Assembly (NCBI GenBank): GCA_021160705.1
Contig: JAGHBZ010000262.1
Location: forward strand, 1-8,541
DNA length: 8,541 nt
Direction of reading: 5' to 3'
Source of the DNA: Candidatus Sumerlaeota bacterium
GTDB taxonomy: Bacteria > Sumerlaeota > Sumerlaeia > MWCT01 > JAGHBZ01
Made by a program: the position numbers and the translations under genes. The first letter of the stretch is position 1, and each line of letters begins with the position of its first letter. The notes beneath the pieces are model-generated. The model searched no databases. It was not told the DNA's origin and saw nothing but the letters and a program-made list of their open reading frames with translations. This document shows positions 1 to 6,567 of the stretch, piece after piece.

Positions 1-559
1 ATCCTGTCTCAGGACTGCTCAACGCCTGTCTCACAAATATACGTATAATATGATTAAGTTCTGTTCGGGGGGTGCCGAGAAATTTTAATCGGGCAGGGGT
101 GTTGAAAAAGAGGTCACGCACTTTCACCGTTGTCCCGGTAGGTACTCCGAGTCGCTCACGCTCCACCAGTGTGCCAGCCTCTACTTTCAACCTGCATCCA
201 GCAAGTTCGTCTTCATTATGCGTGATAATCTCCAGCCGACTCACCGCTGCAATACTCGCCAGTGCCTCCCCTCTGAATCCGCGTGTCATCAGATTCTCTA
301 TATCTTTATAGGTCTCAATCTTACTGGTTGTATGTCGCTTTAGTGCCAGCTCTGCGTCCTCGGCTGTCATTCCGCACCCATCGTCTATAACCGTAATGTC
401 GCGACAGTGATTGCTGATTTCAATACGAATCTTTCGTGCACCTGCGTCCAGCGAATTCTCTATTAATTCTTTCACCGCGGAGGCAGGACGAACTATTACC
501 TCACCCGCCGCTATCTTGTTAATCAGGTCTGGGGGTATTTGGTGTACTTTCTGAGCCAT
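1..559 (-). CDS. mutL: DNA mismatch repair protein MutL, N-terminal part (3' end outside window)
   Basis: This is the first 186 residues of MutL, the ATP-dependent mediator that links MutS mismatch recognition to downstream strand incision and excision in the cytoplasm. The translation shows the GHKL ATPase motifs in order. Motif I is KELIENSLDAG, with the putative catalytic Glu31 and Mg-binding Asn35. Motif II is DDGCGM at 59-64, and motif III is GFRGEAL at 94-100. The MutL signature DLFFNTPARLKFL sits near 149-161. The early IAAGEV segment (16-21) is also typical. The ATG is at 559-557, one base after the stop of the upstream ispH-ubiA gene. I see no separate strong Shine-Dalgarno sequence, so translational coupling is likely. 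The reading frame is open to the left edge, so the transducer and C-terminal domains cannot be judged, including whether the endonuclease motif is present. Identification is secure. Confidence 0.97.
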   Translation of the reverse strand, partial: MAQKVHQIPPDLINKIAAGEVIVRPASAVKELIENSLDAGARKIRIEISNHCRDITVIDDGCGMTAEDAELALKRHTTSKIETYKDIENLMTRGFRGEALASIAAVSRLEIITHNEDELAGCRLKVEAGTLVERERLGVPTGTTVKVRDLFFNTPARLKFLGTPRTELNHIIRIFVRQALSSPETG

Positions 560-560
560 C

Positions 561-2309
561 TTATTCTAATACAAAACGCCAGAGAATCGCTATCACTCCG
601 ATTAAAATAAACTGACCATCTATCATCGCATCATAAGCTAAACCCTGATAAAATTCTGTCTGCCATTTATAGTAGGCAGTCAGGATAATATACCCCACGG
701 TTATAAGTAGAAGCAAGGATAATACAGGGAAAATTCCCGTTGCCCATCCAACAATCAATACCACAGTCAACATACCCAACAAGACCAACACAATTCGCTC
801 TGTCCACCGACGTCCTATCAAAATTGGTATAGTCTCTCGTCCGATTATAATATCGCCCTCTATGTCACGGATGTTATAAATCATTGAACGCACCAAAACA
901 AGAATCAACACAATTAATATGCTCATCAGGAATGCGGGTATCGGCGTGATAGCCCTATTCGCCACAAACGGAATCACCACTCCTACTACCGCCCACCCAA
1001 TCGCCATAAACAAATCTTTTGAACCCGGTATATCCATTAATCTACGGTATCGCACCCCGGGCAACCATCCTCGCGGAATAATTGCCAGACTGTAGAGCGC
1101 ACCCAGAAATAAGGAAACACTTACCAGGATGAGCGACGCTAACCCTAAAAGGAGAGAAACACCTACTGCAAGAATACCACTAAAAACCCACATAAATCGC
1201 ATAAGTCGTTTCTGGCGCGCAAAATATTTTTGCATCCCGTATAAAAGCGATTCGTCCTGTGGCAGGCTTAAAAAACGATTTAGCGTGTGAATACATAAAA
1301 CGTAAAACGCCGAAAGCATACTCAGTCTTGCATTAAGCGGCAGCCTGAGTAGACATTGAACTGCAAATGCGACACTACCCGCACCAAGCGCAAGATAAAG
1401 CTGCGTGTAAATGAAGAACCGTAAAACGGAATGAATGAATCGCACTACCGTTGAACGCCGCATCTCTTCAAATTCTCGCAAACGCTCTATTACATTCCTG
1501 ATTACCCAATGTGGTGTGGACGCACCTGCAGTGACCCCTATTGTATGGTAGCGCGAAATCTTATTAAACTCCAGTTCCTCCGCTGTCTCTATATGGAATG
1601 TTGGTACACCATACTGGCGCGAAATCTCCGCAAGCCGCCTTGTATTTGCACTATGATACCCACCAATCACTATCATTGCATCCACATCTCTTGCTAGCTC
1701 TTTTATTTCCGTTTGCCGTGCTGAGGTCGCACCACATACAGTATTAAATATTTTTGCCTCGGGATATATGCTCTTTATGTTTTTAGCAATCGGCTCAAAA
1801 CGTTCACCACTTTGCGTTGTCTGTGCCACCACACACACCTTCTCCAGATTCCTTGGTAACTGTGAAACCTCCTCAGGGGTTTCTACGACAAACCCACGTC
1901 CATCTGGCACACATCCCAGAATTCCTGTAACCTCTGGATGACCCTTATCTCCAATAATAATAATTGCATATCCACGTGATGCATATTCTGAGGCAATTTG
2001 TTGTGCACGAGCAACGTGTGGACAGGTCGCATCTATTACTTCCTCAGCGTGCTTCTCCAGTTCTCTACGAACGCCAGGGGCAACCCCATGTGCACGTATT
2101 AGCACCACGCCATTTCGTATCACGTCCACCGTCTCTGCAGGTACAATATTACGTGCCTGAAGCAAATCAACTGCCTGCCGATTATGTACCAGGGGTCCCC
2201 ACGTATATACTCGCTGAGAACGATGTTTGTGAGTAGCCGCCAGTGCCAGCTCCATTGCACGACGCACCCCATAGCAAAACCCGGACGTCTTTGCTACCTT
2301 TATTGGCAT
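561..2309 (-). CDS. ispH: Fusion protein: IspH (HMBPP reductase) + UbiA-family prenyltransferase
   Basis: The protein has 582 residues. Residues 1-~285 form a complete IspH, which reduces HMBPP to IPP and DMAPP in the last MEP-pathway step using a [4Fe-4S] cluster. Expected residues are present: cluster cysteines C12 (SGFCYGVRRA), C96 (DATCP) and C192 (TVCGATSARQ); H42, H74 and H124; E126 of GHPEV; T164/T165; S220 and N222 (HSANTRRL); and S264 (TAGAST). Residues ~290-582 are membrane-embedded with roughly eight or nine hydrophobic helices. They match the UbiA prenyltransferase superfamily: the second Asp-rich motif is RDIEGD at 481-486, followed by G-x-x-T-I-P-x-L-I-G. The first motif (usually NxxxDxxxD) is degenerate: N344, S348, D352. 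The join is continuous, with a short charged linker and no frameshift. The ATG at 2307-2309 gives a normal IspH N-terminus; the GGAGAGG just before it is unusually close. The prenyl acceptor is unknown, with quinone or lipid head group possible. mutL follows one base after the stop. Confidence 0.93.
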   Translation of the reverse strand: MPIKVAKTSGFCYGVRRAMELALAATHKHRSQRVYTWGPLVHNRQAVDLLQARNIVPAETVDVIRNGVVLIRAHGVAPGVRRELEKHAEEVIDATCPHVARAQQIASEYASRGYAIIIIGDKGHPEVTGILGCVPDGRGFVVETPEEVSQLPRNLEKVCVVAQTTQSGERFEPIAKNIKSIYPEAKIFNTVCGATSARQTEIKELARDVDAMIVIGGYHSANTRRLAEISRQYGVPTFHIETAEELEFNKISRYHTIGVTAGASTPHWVIRNVIERLREFEEMRRSTVVRFIHSVLRFFIYTQLYLALGAGSVAFAVQCLLRLPLNARLSMLSAFYVLCIHTLNRFLSLPQDESLLYGMQKYFARQKRLMRFMWVFSGILAVGVSLLLGLASLILVSVSLFLGALYSLAIIPRGWLPGVRYRRLMDIPGSKDLFMAIGWAVVGVVIPFVANRAITPIPAFLMSILIVLILVLVRSMIYNIRDIEGDIIIGRETIPILIGRRWTERIVLVLLGMLTVVLIVGWATGIFPVLSLLLLITVGYIILTAYYKWQTEFYQGLAYDAMIDGQFILIGVIAILWRFVLE

Positions 2310-2379
2310 CCTCTCCGATACAATAAGGAATTGAATTGATTATGACATAAAGCCCCTCAAAAACTAAATAATTTATGGT

Positions 2380-2570
2380 TGCTTTGTTGCAAGTATATCG
2401 TAGTATTAATTCCCTTTCTGATTAAAGCGAAAAATCTCGCTATCTCAGACCCATCCTGCTCTCCTGGATTCCTTATTAATACTCTTTTTTTTTCTATTCA
2501 TAAGGAAGCCAGGAAACCAGGAGACGATAACCTTTTCTTATGCAACACCTTTTTTGACTTTTTTAGAATA
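2380..2570. repeat. Repeat unit A
   Basis: First unit of the array, 191 bp. Its left half contains a small perfect hairpin, AGCGA-AAAATC-TCGCT. The core hairpin spans 2461-2523; the 15 bp stem TCCTGGATTCCTTAT pairs with ATAAGGAAGCCAGGA with one mismatch, and the loop carries a run of nine T. The tail (ACGATAACCTTTTC... to AGAATA) is identical in unit C. The right arm carries CCAGGA twice, so the left arm CTCCTGG has two alternative partners. Confidence 0.88.
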
Positions 2571-2753
2571 TGCTTTGTTGCAGAAGTAATGTTAATTTCC
2601 TTTTCTTATTGGAACGAAAGAGCTCACTATTTCAGACCCATCCTGCTCTCCTGGATTCCTTATTAATACTCTTTTTTTCTATTCATAAGGAAGCCAGGAA
2701 ACCAGGAGGTCAACTTTAGGGGTCAGACCTCATTTCCACTAAAGTTCAAGATT
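2571..2753. repeat. Repeat unit B, with replaced tail
   Basis: Second unit, 183 bp. The left half follows the B/D version (GCAGAAGTAATGTTAATTTC, TTATTGGAACGAAAGAGCTC) rather than the A/C version, and it lacks the AGCGA/TCGCT hairpin. The core hairpin spans 2648-2708 with a seven-T run. After CAGGAG the standard tail seen in A and C (ACGATAACC...) is absent. About 45 bp carrying a different palindromic element takes its place before unit C begins. Confidence 0.87.
2712..2746. repeat. 35 bp palindromic element inside the repeat array
   Basis: Perfect 8 bp terminal arms, AACTTTAG and CTAAAGTT, enclose GGGGTCAGACCTCATTTCCA. A smaller GGTC-A-GACC palindrome lies within. It occurs once in the window, exactly where repeat unit B should have its tail. 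Its size and nested symmetry resemble REP-like or miniature elements mobilised by IS200-type tyrosine transposases, but no transposase lies in the window, so that origin is inference. Confidence 0.6.
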
Positions 2754-2945
2754 TGCTTTGTTTGGAAACATATCGTAGTATTAACCTCCCTTTCTGATTA
2801 AAGCGAAAAATCTCGCTATCTCAGACCCATCCTGCTCTCCTGGATTCCTTATTAATACTCTTTTTTTTCTATTCATAAGGAAGCCAGGAAACCAGGAGAC
2901 GATAACCTTTTCTTATGCAACACCTTTTTTGACTTTTTTAGAATA
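2754..2945. repeat. Repeat unit C
   Basis: Third unit, 192 bp, a near copy of unit A: the same left half from ATATCGTAGTATTAA onward, the same AGCGA/TCGCT hairpin, the same core and the same tail. The main differences are the first ~20 bases (TTTGGAAACA in place of TTGCAAGT) and an eight-T run in the core loop. The core hairpin spans 2837-2898. Confidence 0.88.
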
Positions 2946-3098
2946 TGCTTTGTTGCAGAGGTAGTGTTAATTTCCTTTTCTTATTGGAACGAAAGAACTC
3001 ACTATTTCAGACCCATCCTGGTCTCCTGGACTCCTTATTAATACTCTTTTTTCTATTCATAAGGAAGCCAGGAAACCAGGAGACGATAACCTTTTCTT
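2946..3098. repeat. Repeat unit D, shortened at its right end
   Basis: Fourth unit, similar to B in its left half with only a few substitutions (for example GAGGTAGTG for GAAGTAATG). The core hairpin spans 3023-3082. It carries the changes GGTCTCC and GGACTCC, the second of which removes one more base pair from the stem, and a six-T run. The tail starts like A and C (ACGATAACCTTTTCTT), then diverges near 3098 into unrelated sequence that leads to the stop of the neighbouring glycosyltransferase gene. Confidence 0.85.
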
Positions 3099-3136
3099 TA
3101 GGGCAACGCCTCTGACGCCTTGCAACTTTTCAGGGC

Positions 3137-4351
3137 TCATACTCTTCGTGTAAGGAAATATCGTAAGCGATATTTCTTTTTCGCAGCCGCAGCACCCGGT
3201 GGTGGAGAATCCAGAAGTGTTTCGTAGAGGAAACGGAGTTTTTCTGCGTAAGGCTGAAGTGTAAAGAGCTCACTCCGCGCTCTGGCACACTCACCACAAA
3301 ACTGTCTTAGCTCTTCATTGGCTAATAAGATAGCAATGCGTTGTGCAAATTTCTGTGGCGAGCCCGGCTCCGCAAAGAATCCCTCTCGTCTATCGTCCAG
3401 AATCTCTTCTGTGCTCGCAATACGTGGCAAAACCACCGGTGTGCCTACTGCGTATGATTCTATGACAGAACGCGGTAAACCCTCAATGCGAGAGGTGAGT
3501 ACAGTAACTTCAAAAAGCTTATAAAATGCACTTACATTCTCCTGAAATCCTGTGAAGATAATCGTATCCCCCAGCCCAAGTTCATTGGTCATATTACGAA
3601 TCTTCTCAAGATATTTTTCATCCCCCTCGCCAACAATAAAACATTTCAACGACTCATATTTCTTTCGGAGAATGGCAACAGCCTGAATAAGTAGCTCAAG
3701 ATTTTTTACAGGATGTATTCGTGCCACGGTGCCAATGATGCGTGCATCAGATGGCAGAGAATATGCCTGCCGTAATGTCCGTACATCTTCGTCGGTTGCT
3801 GCGGAACGTAGTCCTTCTATATCAAACGCATCGTGCATAAGAATGAGTCGCCCCTTTTCTTCAGGTTTGACCTTCTTTTTCACTAATTCCCAATACTGCT
3901 CCCGGGCTTCATTACATACAAATAAGACCCTGTCAGTTGCAGGAAGTAATCTGACTTCTCGTTTTATCAGCTCCGGCGTATAGCGTTGAGCGGGAAGAGT
4001 ATGGTGGTGAGTGAATATGATAGGAACTCTGGCAAGTATCGCGGCAATCCGAACCATAAAATGATTATCAAAAGAATGGATATGAACAATATCCGGTGAG
4101 AGCTCCGCAATAAACCGAGCACCACGCGCAATGCGCCTTCTATTTAGTTTTCCTTTCATATCAGCGGTCACTACTTTTATTCCGAGTTCTTTTGCCCGGG
4201 GGACCAATGTACCCACTCCACTTGTTAGAAGCACTGTAATATCAAAATGCTTTGACAAAAGAGGAAAGATACTCAGGGCAGACGTCTCACTACCCCCTAC
4301 CCCAAACCGCCGATATGACCATAGTACTTTTAACTTTTTTTGTTCGGGCAA
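3137..4351 (-). CDS. Glycosyltransferase family 4 (GT-B fold), second paralog
   Basis: This 404-residue protein is a likely retaining, nucleotide-sugar-dependent glycosyltransferase acting at the cytoplasmic face of the membrane in surface-glycan assembly; donor and acceptor cannot be told. The N-terminal acceptor domain shows GVGGSE (17-22) and DIVHIHS (87-93), then FTHHHTLP and TDRVLFV. The C-terminal donor domain has VARIHPVKN (209-217, with R211 and K216 as phosphate-contacting candidates), IVGEGD (239-244), FTGFQENV (266-273) and the EX7E motif E290-x7-E298 in EGLPRSVIE. The C-terminus is basic (KKKYRLRYFLTRRV). I chose the TTG at 4349-4351 because AAGGAG and GGAG lie upstream at workable spacing and the family N-terminus begins right after it. 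It is homologous over its length to the glycosyltransferase at 6568-7764. It lies 183 bases after the membrane-protein gene and is followed by the repeat array. Confidence 0.93.
   Translation of the reverse strand: MPEQKKLKVLWSYRRFGVGGSETSALSIFPLLSKHFDITVLLTSGVGTLVPRAKELGIKVVTADMKGKLNRRRIARGARFIAELSPDIVHIHSFDNHFMVRIAAILARVPIIFTHHHTLPAQRYTPELIKREVRLLPATDRVLFVCNEAREQYWELVKKKVKPEEKGRLILMHDAFDIEGLRSAATDEDVRTLRQAYSLPSDARIIGTVARIHPVKNLELLIQAVAILRKKYESLKCFIVGEGDEKYLEKIRNMTNELGLGDTIIFTGFQENVSAFYKLFEVTVLTSRIEGLPRSVIESYAVGTPVVLPRIASTEEILDDRREGFFAEPGSPQKFAQRIAILLANEELRQFCGECARARSELFTLQPYAEKLRFLYETLLDSPPPGAAAAKKKYRLRYFLTRRV
3155..3176. repeat. Perfect inverted repeat at the 3' end of the glycosyltransferase gene
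   Basis: GAAATATCG-TAAG-CGATATTTC forms a 9 bp perfect stem with a 4-base loop, within the last ~13 codons of the gene. On the plus strand it is followed by TTTTTC, so in that direction it resembles a weak AT-rich terminator facing any antisense transcript. On the coding strand no T-run follows. It may simply reflect the basic tail codons. Confidence 0.5.
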
Positions 4352-4534
4352 ATTAACTCCACTCCTTAAATAGAAACCATACTATTCAGCAAAAATCACA
4401 GGTTGTATATCCTAAGCAATTGGGTTATTAGATTCCAAACAATTTAGTCTTACAATTCTCAACTTATGGTATCAATCATTTCTTTTTAATATAGAAGAAA
4501 AGGCTGGAGTTCTGGTGTCTGAAGTTCATATCAG

Positions 4535-6538
4535 TCACTCAGAAGCATCGGAAAATGTGTATACATAAAGACAGCGTGAATGCCTGTGATGGTGTGATTT
4601 TAATCTGGATTGAAGACTATAAAAAGGACCAGCAACAAGTCGGAGTTTATCAGAGTTCCTGAGATGTTGAGCACTCGCAACGATGTAATCTGCACCATAT
4701 CGTTGAGCTATCTTAATCAAGGTCTCAGCATTTAAGACTGAATAATCACGTTCAGTTCCTAAAGTTCCGCGGTCGTTGAGTACGAGTTGTGTATCTTCAG
4801 GGTTTTTCTCCGGGTCTAAAATACCGCGCACAGCAAGATACCGTTCAGTCCACTCAGCCCACTCGCGTTGCTCAAGGGGAAAGGTCTTGGCAATAAAGAC
4901 CACAGAACGTTTAGACCAGATATGAAACGATGCCTGTGCCCTTTCAGGCGGTATTAGAAAAAGTGCATCCGGTGGTGTATTTTTCTCTGCCCATTTGCCT
5001 GCTAATTCTAAAGCATAATTGGGAAAAGGATACACCTGATACCTCATACAAAATCTGTAATGTAGTCGGTCAAGTGCATTCCATTGTCTGGGGTCCTGGT
5101 CCCATTTGGTAAATTGCCAGAAAAGAAGCAAACCAAGAAACACTATGTCTCCAATAAGAGCTATTATAGATAATCGTTTAGGTTGAGTAATCCAGCTCCA
5201 TACTTTCTGGATAATAGTGAGTACTTCCGAGCGATGAACAAAAAGTAAATACAGGGCGATTAACCCAATCGTACGTGAACGACCATAAGGATACCAGAGT
5301 GCTATTGAAAGAAATACTAGCCAATAGATAAATTTCTCAAAACGCACTCTGCTCAGACGCCCCTCCATAAAGATGAGAACACTCTCAAGCAACACAAGTC
5401 TTAAGAAAAGCTCTGGATGTCGTTCTAATTTAAATAGAGCAAAAACGAGAAGAAATGCTCGGTAATTTGCAGGGCGTAAGTCGTGATGTAATAAGCGATA
5501 AATATGCAACGCAACAAAGAAAAAAACCAATACAGTATATATTGTAAACATTCGGAACGGTTGAAAAATAATCCAGTAGCTTACAGGAATAACATAGATA
5601 AAAAAGACGGAAACTAAGAAATAACCAATCATACAGCCAGTGAGAGAAAGTAATCTTTTATCAATCCTGTAAAGATGTTGGTGGCGAATTACCATCCAGA
5701 GAAAAATCAGGAGTCCAAGTACCTGCCAGTACCTCTTCTCATTGAAATAAAGAGGGAGCATATGATGAGGATGTCGGAGATAAGCTAAATAATGAACAAC
5801 TTGCTCGGGTGTATATTTATGTTCTTGAGCAATCAGACCCTTAAGGAGAAGAACCTGTGGAGAGTAAGTCAGGATAAAACCAATCAGAAGTAACAATAAC
5901 TGTTTCCAGGTGTGCTTGTGAGTATTGAATGTAAAATGCCACACAACCAGAATGATTAAAAATTGAAGAGTAGGGGCAGCCTGAAAAAGTCCTGACCCCC
6001 CAAGTAGACACCCGGCAAGAAGATAATGACCCGACATTATGAGTGGGATTGACCAAAAGCATGCTACATAAGCGTATATTCTTGGGATTGTCAGTGGCTC
6101 AACTGTTAACGTGCCACCAAGCGTGCCAAACTTGTACCCTGTGGCTATTAACAATACCCAAATACCCAGAAATACTTTATCTTGATTTATTCTCTTACAT
6201 ATCGCCCATAGCGCACCTACGTATGCTAAAAGATACATAATATACTGGAAAAAGAGTACCCATTCTATTCTGTGCAGAATGCTATATAAGAATACCTCAA
6301 ACCCTAAAAAGAATTTTCTTATACTATAATGAGCTTCGCCATTAAGAAACCAATCCCTCGGGAAGAGATATGGATTAATTGTTTTTAATAGCATTGGAAC
6401 CTGGGTAATCTGGTCAATCCTGAACGCCACATACCCTCTCAACAGCAATATAAAAAGAGCCATACTAAGGAGAAATAAAATACCTCGTAGCACTGGCAAT
6501 TTGTTGGAATATTTTTGAGAATCTATAACTTTGCCCAA
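4535..6538 (-). CDS. Polytopic membrane protein with DUF6798-like C-terminal region (GT-C-like architecture)
   Basis: This 667-residue protein has about a dozen hydrophobic segments between residues ~15 and ~476, then a soluble C-terminal region of ~190 residues. A short loop after the first helix reads DQITQVPML...NPYLFPRDWFL (42-64). Further features are LTIPRIYAY (149-157) and a C-terminal stretch at ~515-573 with KNTPPDALFLIPPE, SKRSVVFIAKTFP and EWAEWTERY. By recollection these resemble large bacterial membrane proteins carrying DUF6798. The general plan recalls GT-C glycosyltransferases or polymerases, but I see no proven catalytic motif and do not assign a reaction. Its place between two GT4 genes suggests a role in envelope glycan synthesis or export. 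The first residue is read from TTG at 6536-6538. A strong AAGGAGG directly abuts this codon, which is too close for ideal use, and an in-frame stop lies just upstream; the next in-frame ATG is codon 26, inside the first helix. Confidence 0.8.
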   Translation of the reverse strand: MGKVIDSQKYSNKLPVLRGILFLLSMALFILLLRGYVAFRIDQITQVPMLLKTINPYLFPRDWFLNGEAHYSIRKFFLGFEVFLYSILHRIEWVLFFQYIMYLLAYVGALWAICKRINQDKVFLGIWVLLIATGYKFGTLGGTLTVEPLTIPRIYAYVACFWSIPLIMSGHYLLAGCLLGGSGLFQAAPTLQFLIILVVWHFTFNTHKHTWKQLLLLLIGFILTYSPQVLLLKGLIAQEHKYTPEQVVHYLAYLRHPHHMLPLYFNEKRYWQVLGLLIFLWMVIRHQHLYRIDKRLLSLTGCMIGYFLVSVFFIYVIPVSYWIIFQPFRMFTIYTVLVFFFVALHIYRLLHHDLRPANYRAFLLVFALFKLERHPELFLRLVLLESVLIFMEGRLSRVRFEKFIYWLVFLSIALWYPYGRSRTIGLIALYLLFVHRSEVLTIIQKVWSWITQPKRLSIIALIGDIVFLGLLLFWQFTKWDQDPRQWNALDRLHYRFCMRYQVYPFPNYALELAGKWAEKNTPPDALFLIPPERAQASFHIWSKRSVVFIAKTFPLEQREWAEWTERYLAVRGILDPEKNPEDTQLVLNDRGTLGTERDYSVLNAETLIKIAQRYGADYIVASAQHLRNSDKLRLVAGPFYSLQSRLKSHHHRHSRCLYVYTFSDASE

Positions 6539-6567
6539 CCTCCTTAGGAGAATTATTTAGTTCTTCT

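Larger units (their letters stand above)
2380..3098. repeat. Nested tandem repeat array, four ~190 bp units (two ~380 bp higher-order copies)
   Basis: This array fills most of the non-coding stretch between the second glycosyltransferase and ispH-ubiA. Four units begin with TGCTTTG at 2380, 2571, 2754 and 2946. Units A and C are near-identical over most of their length, as are B and D, while A and B differ clearly in the left half. The array therefore looks like an A-B dimer duplicated to A-B-C-D. All four share a ~79 bp core starting TCAGACCCATCCTG. The core holds an imperfect inverted repeat: CTCCTGGATTCCTTAT on the left and ATAAGGAAGCCAGGA plus a second CCAGGAG on the right, flanking a TTAATACTC-T(n)-CTATTC loop. 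No convincing gene lies in it; short open frames shift between units. Function is unknown. It could be a dispersed palindromic element, a processed or structured RNA, or a transcript-end or insulator region. No transposase is visible in the window. Confidence 0.9.

Noticed and set aside
72..311. Plus-strand open frame at the left edge
   Set aside because: It is the antisense shadow of mutL, whose minus-strand translation carries all the expected ATPase motifs.
2339..2368. Possible promoter for ispH-ubiA on the minus strand (CATAAT with TTTAGT 18 bases upstream)
   Set aside because: The -10 box is good, but the -35 box matches only half of the consensus, and AT-rich spacers give such pairs by chance.
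2461..2523. Rho-independent terminator for the glycosyltransferase gene
   Set aside because: The stem is long but imperfect, and the T-run lies in the loop on the plus strand rather than after the stem on the minus coding strand.
2379..2666. 95-codon plus-strand open frame across repeat units A and B
   Set aside because: It runs through the hairpin repeats, is not kept in the duplicate copy C-D in the same form, has no ribosome binding site and resembles no protein family.
2380..3098. CRISPR array
   Set aside because: The units are ~190 bp, only four, without short identical repeats separated by unique spacers, and no cas genes are present.
4352..4534. Promoter or terminator in the 183-base gap before the second glycosyltransferase
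   Set aside because: AT-rich, with no hairpin followed by a T-run and no convincing -35/-10 pair; only the Shine-Dalgarno sequence next to the TTG start is clear.
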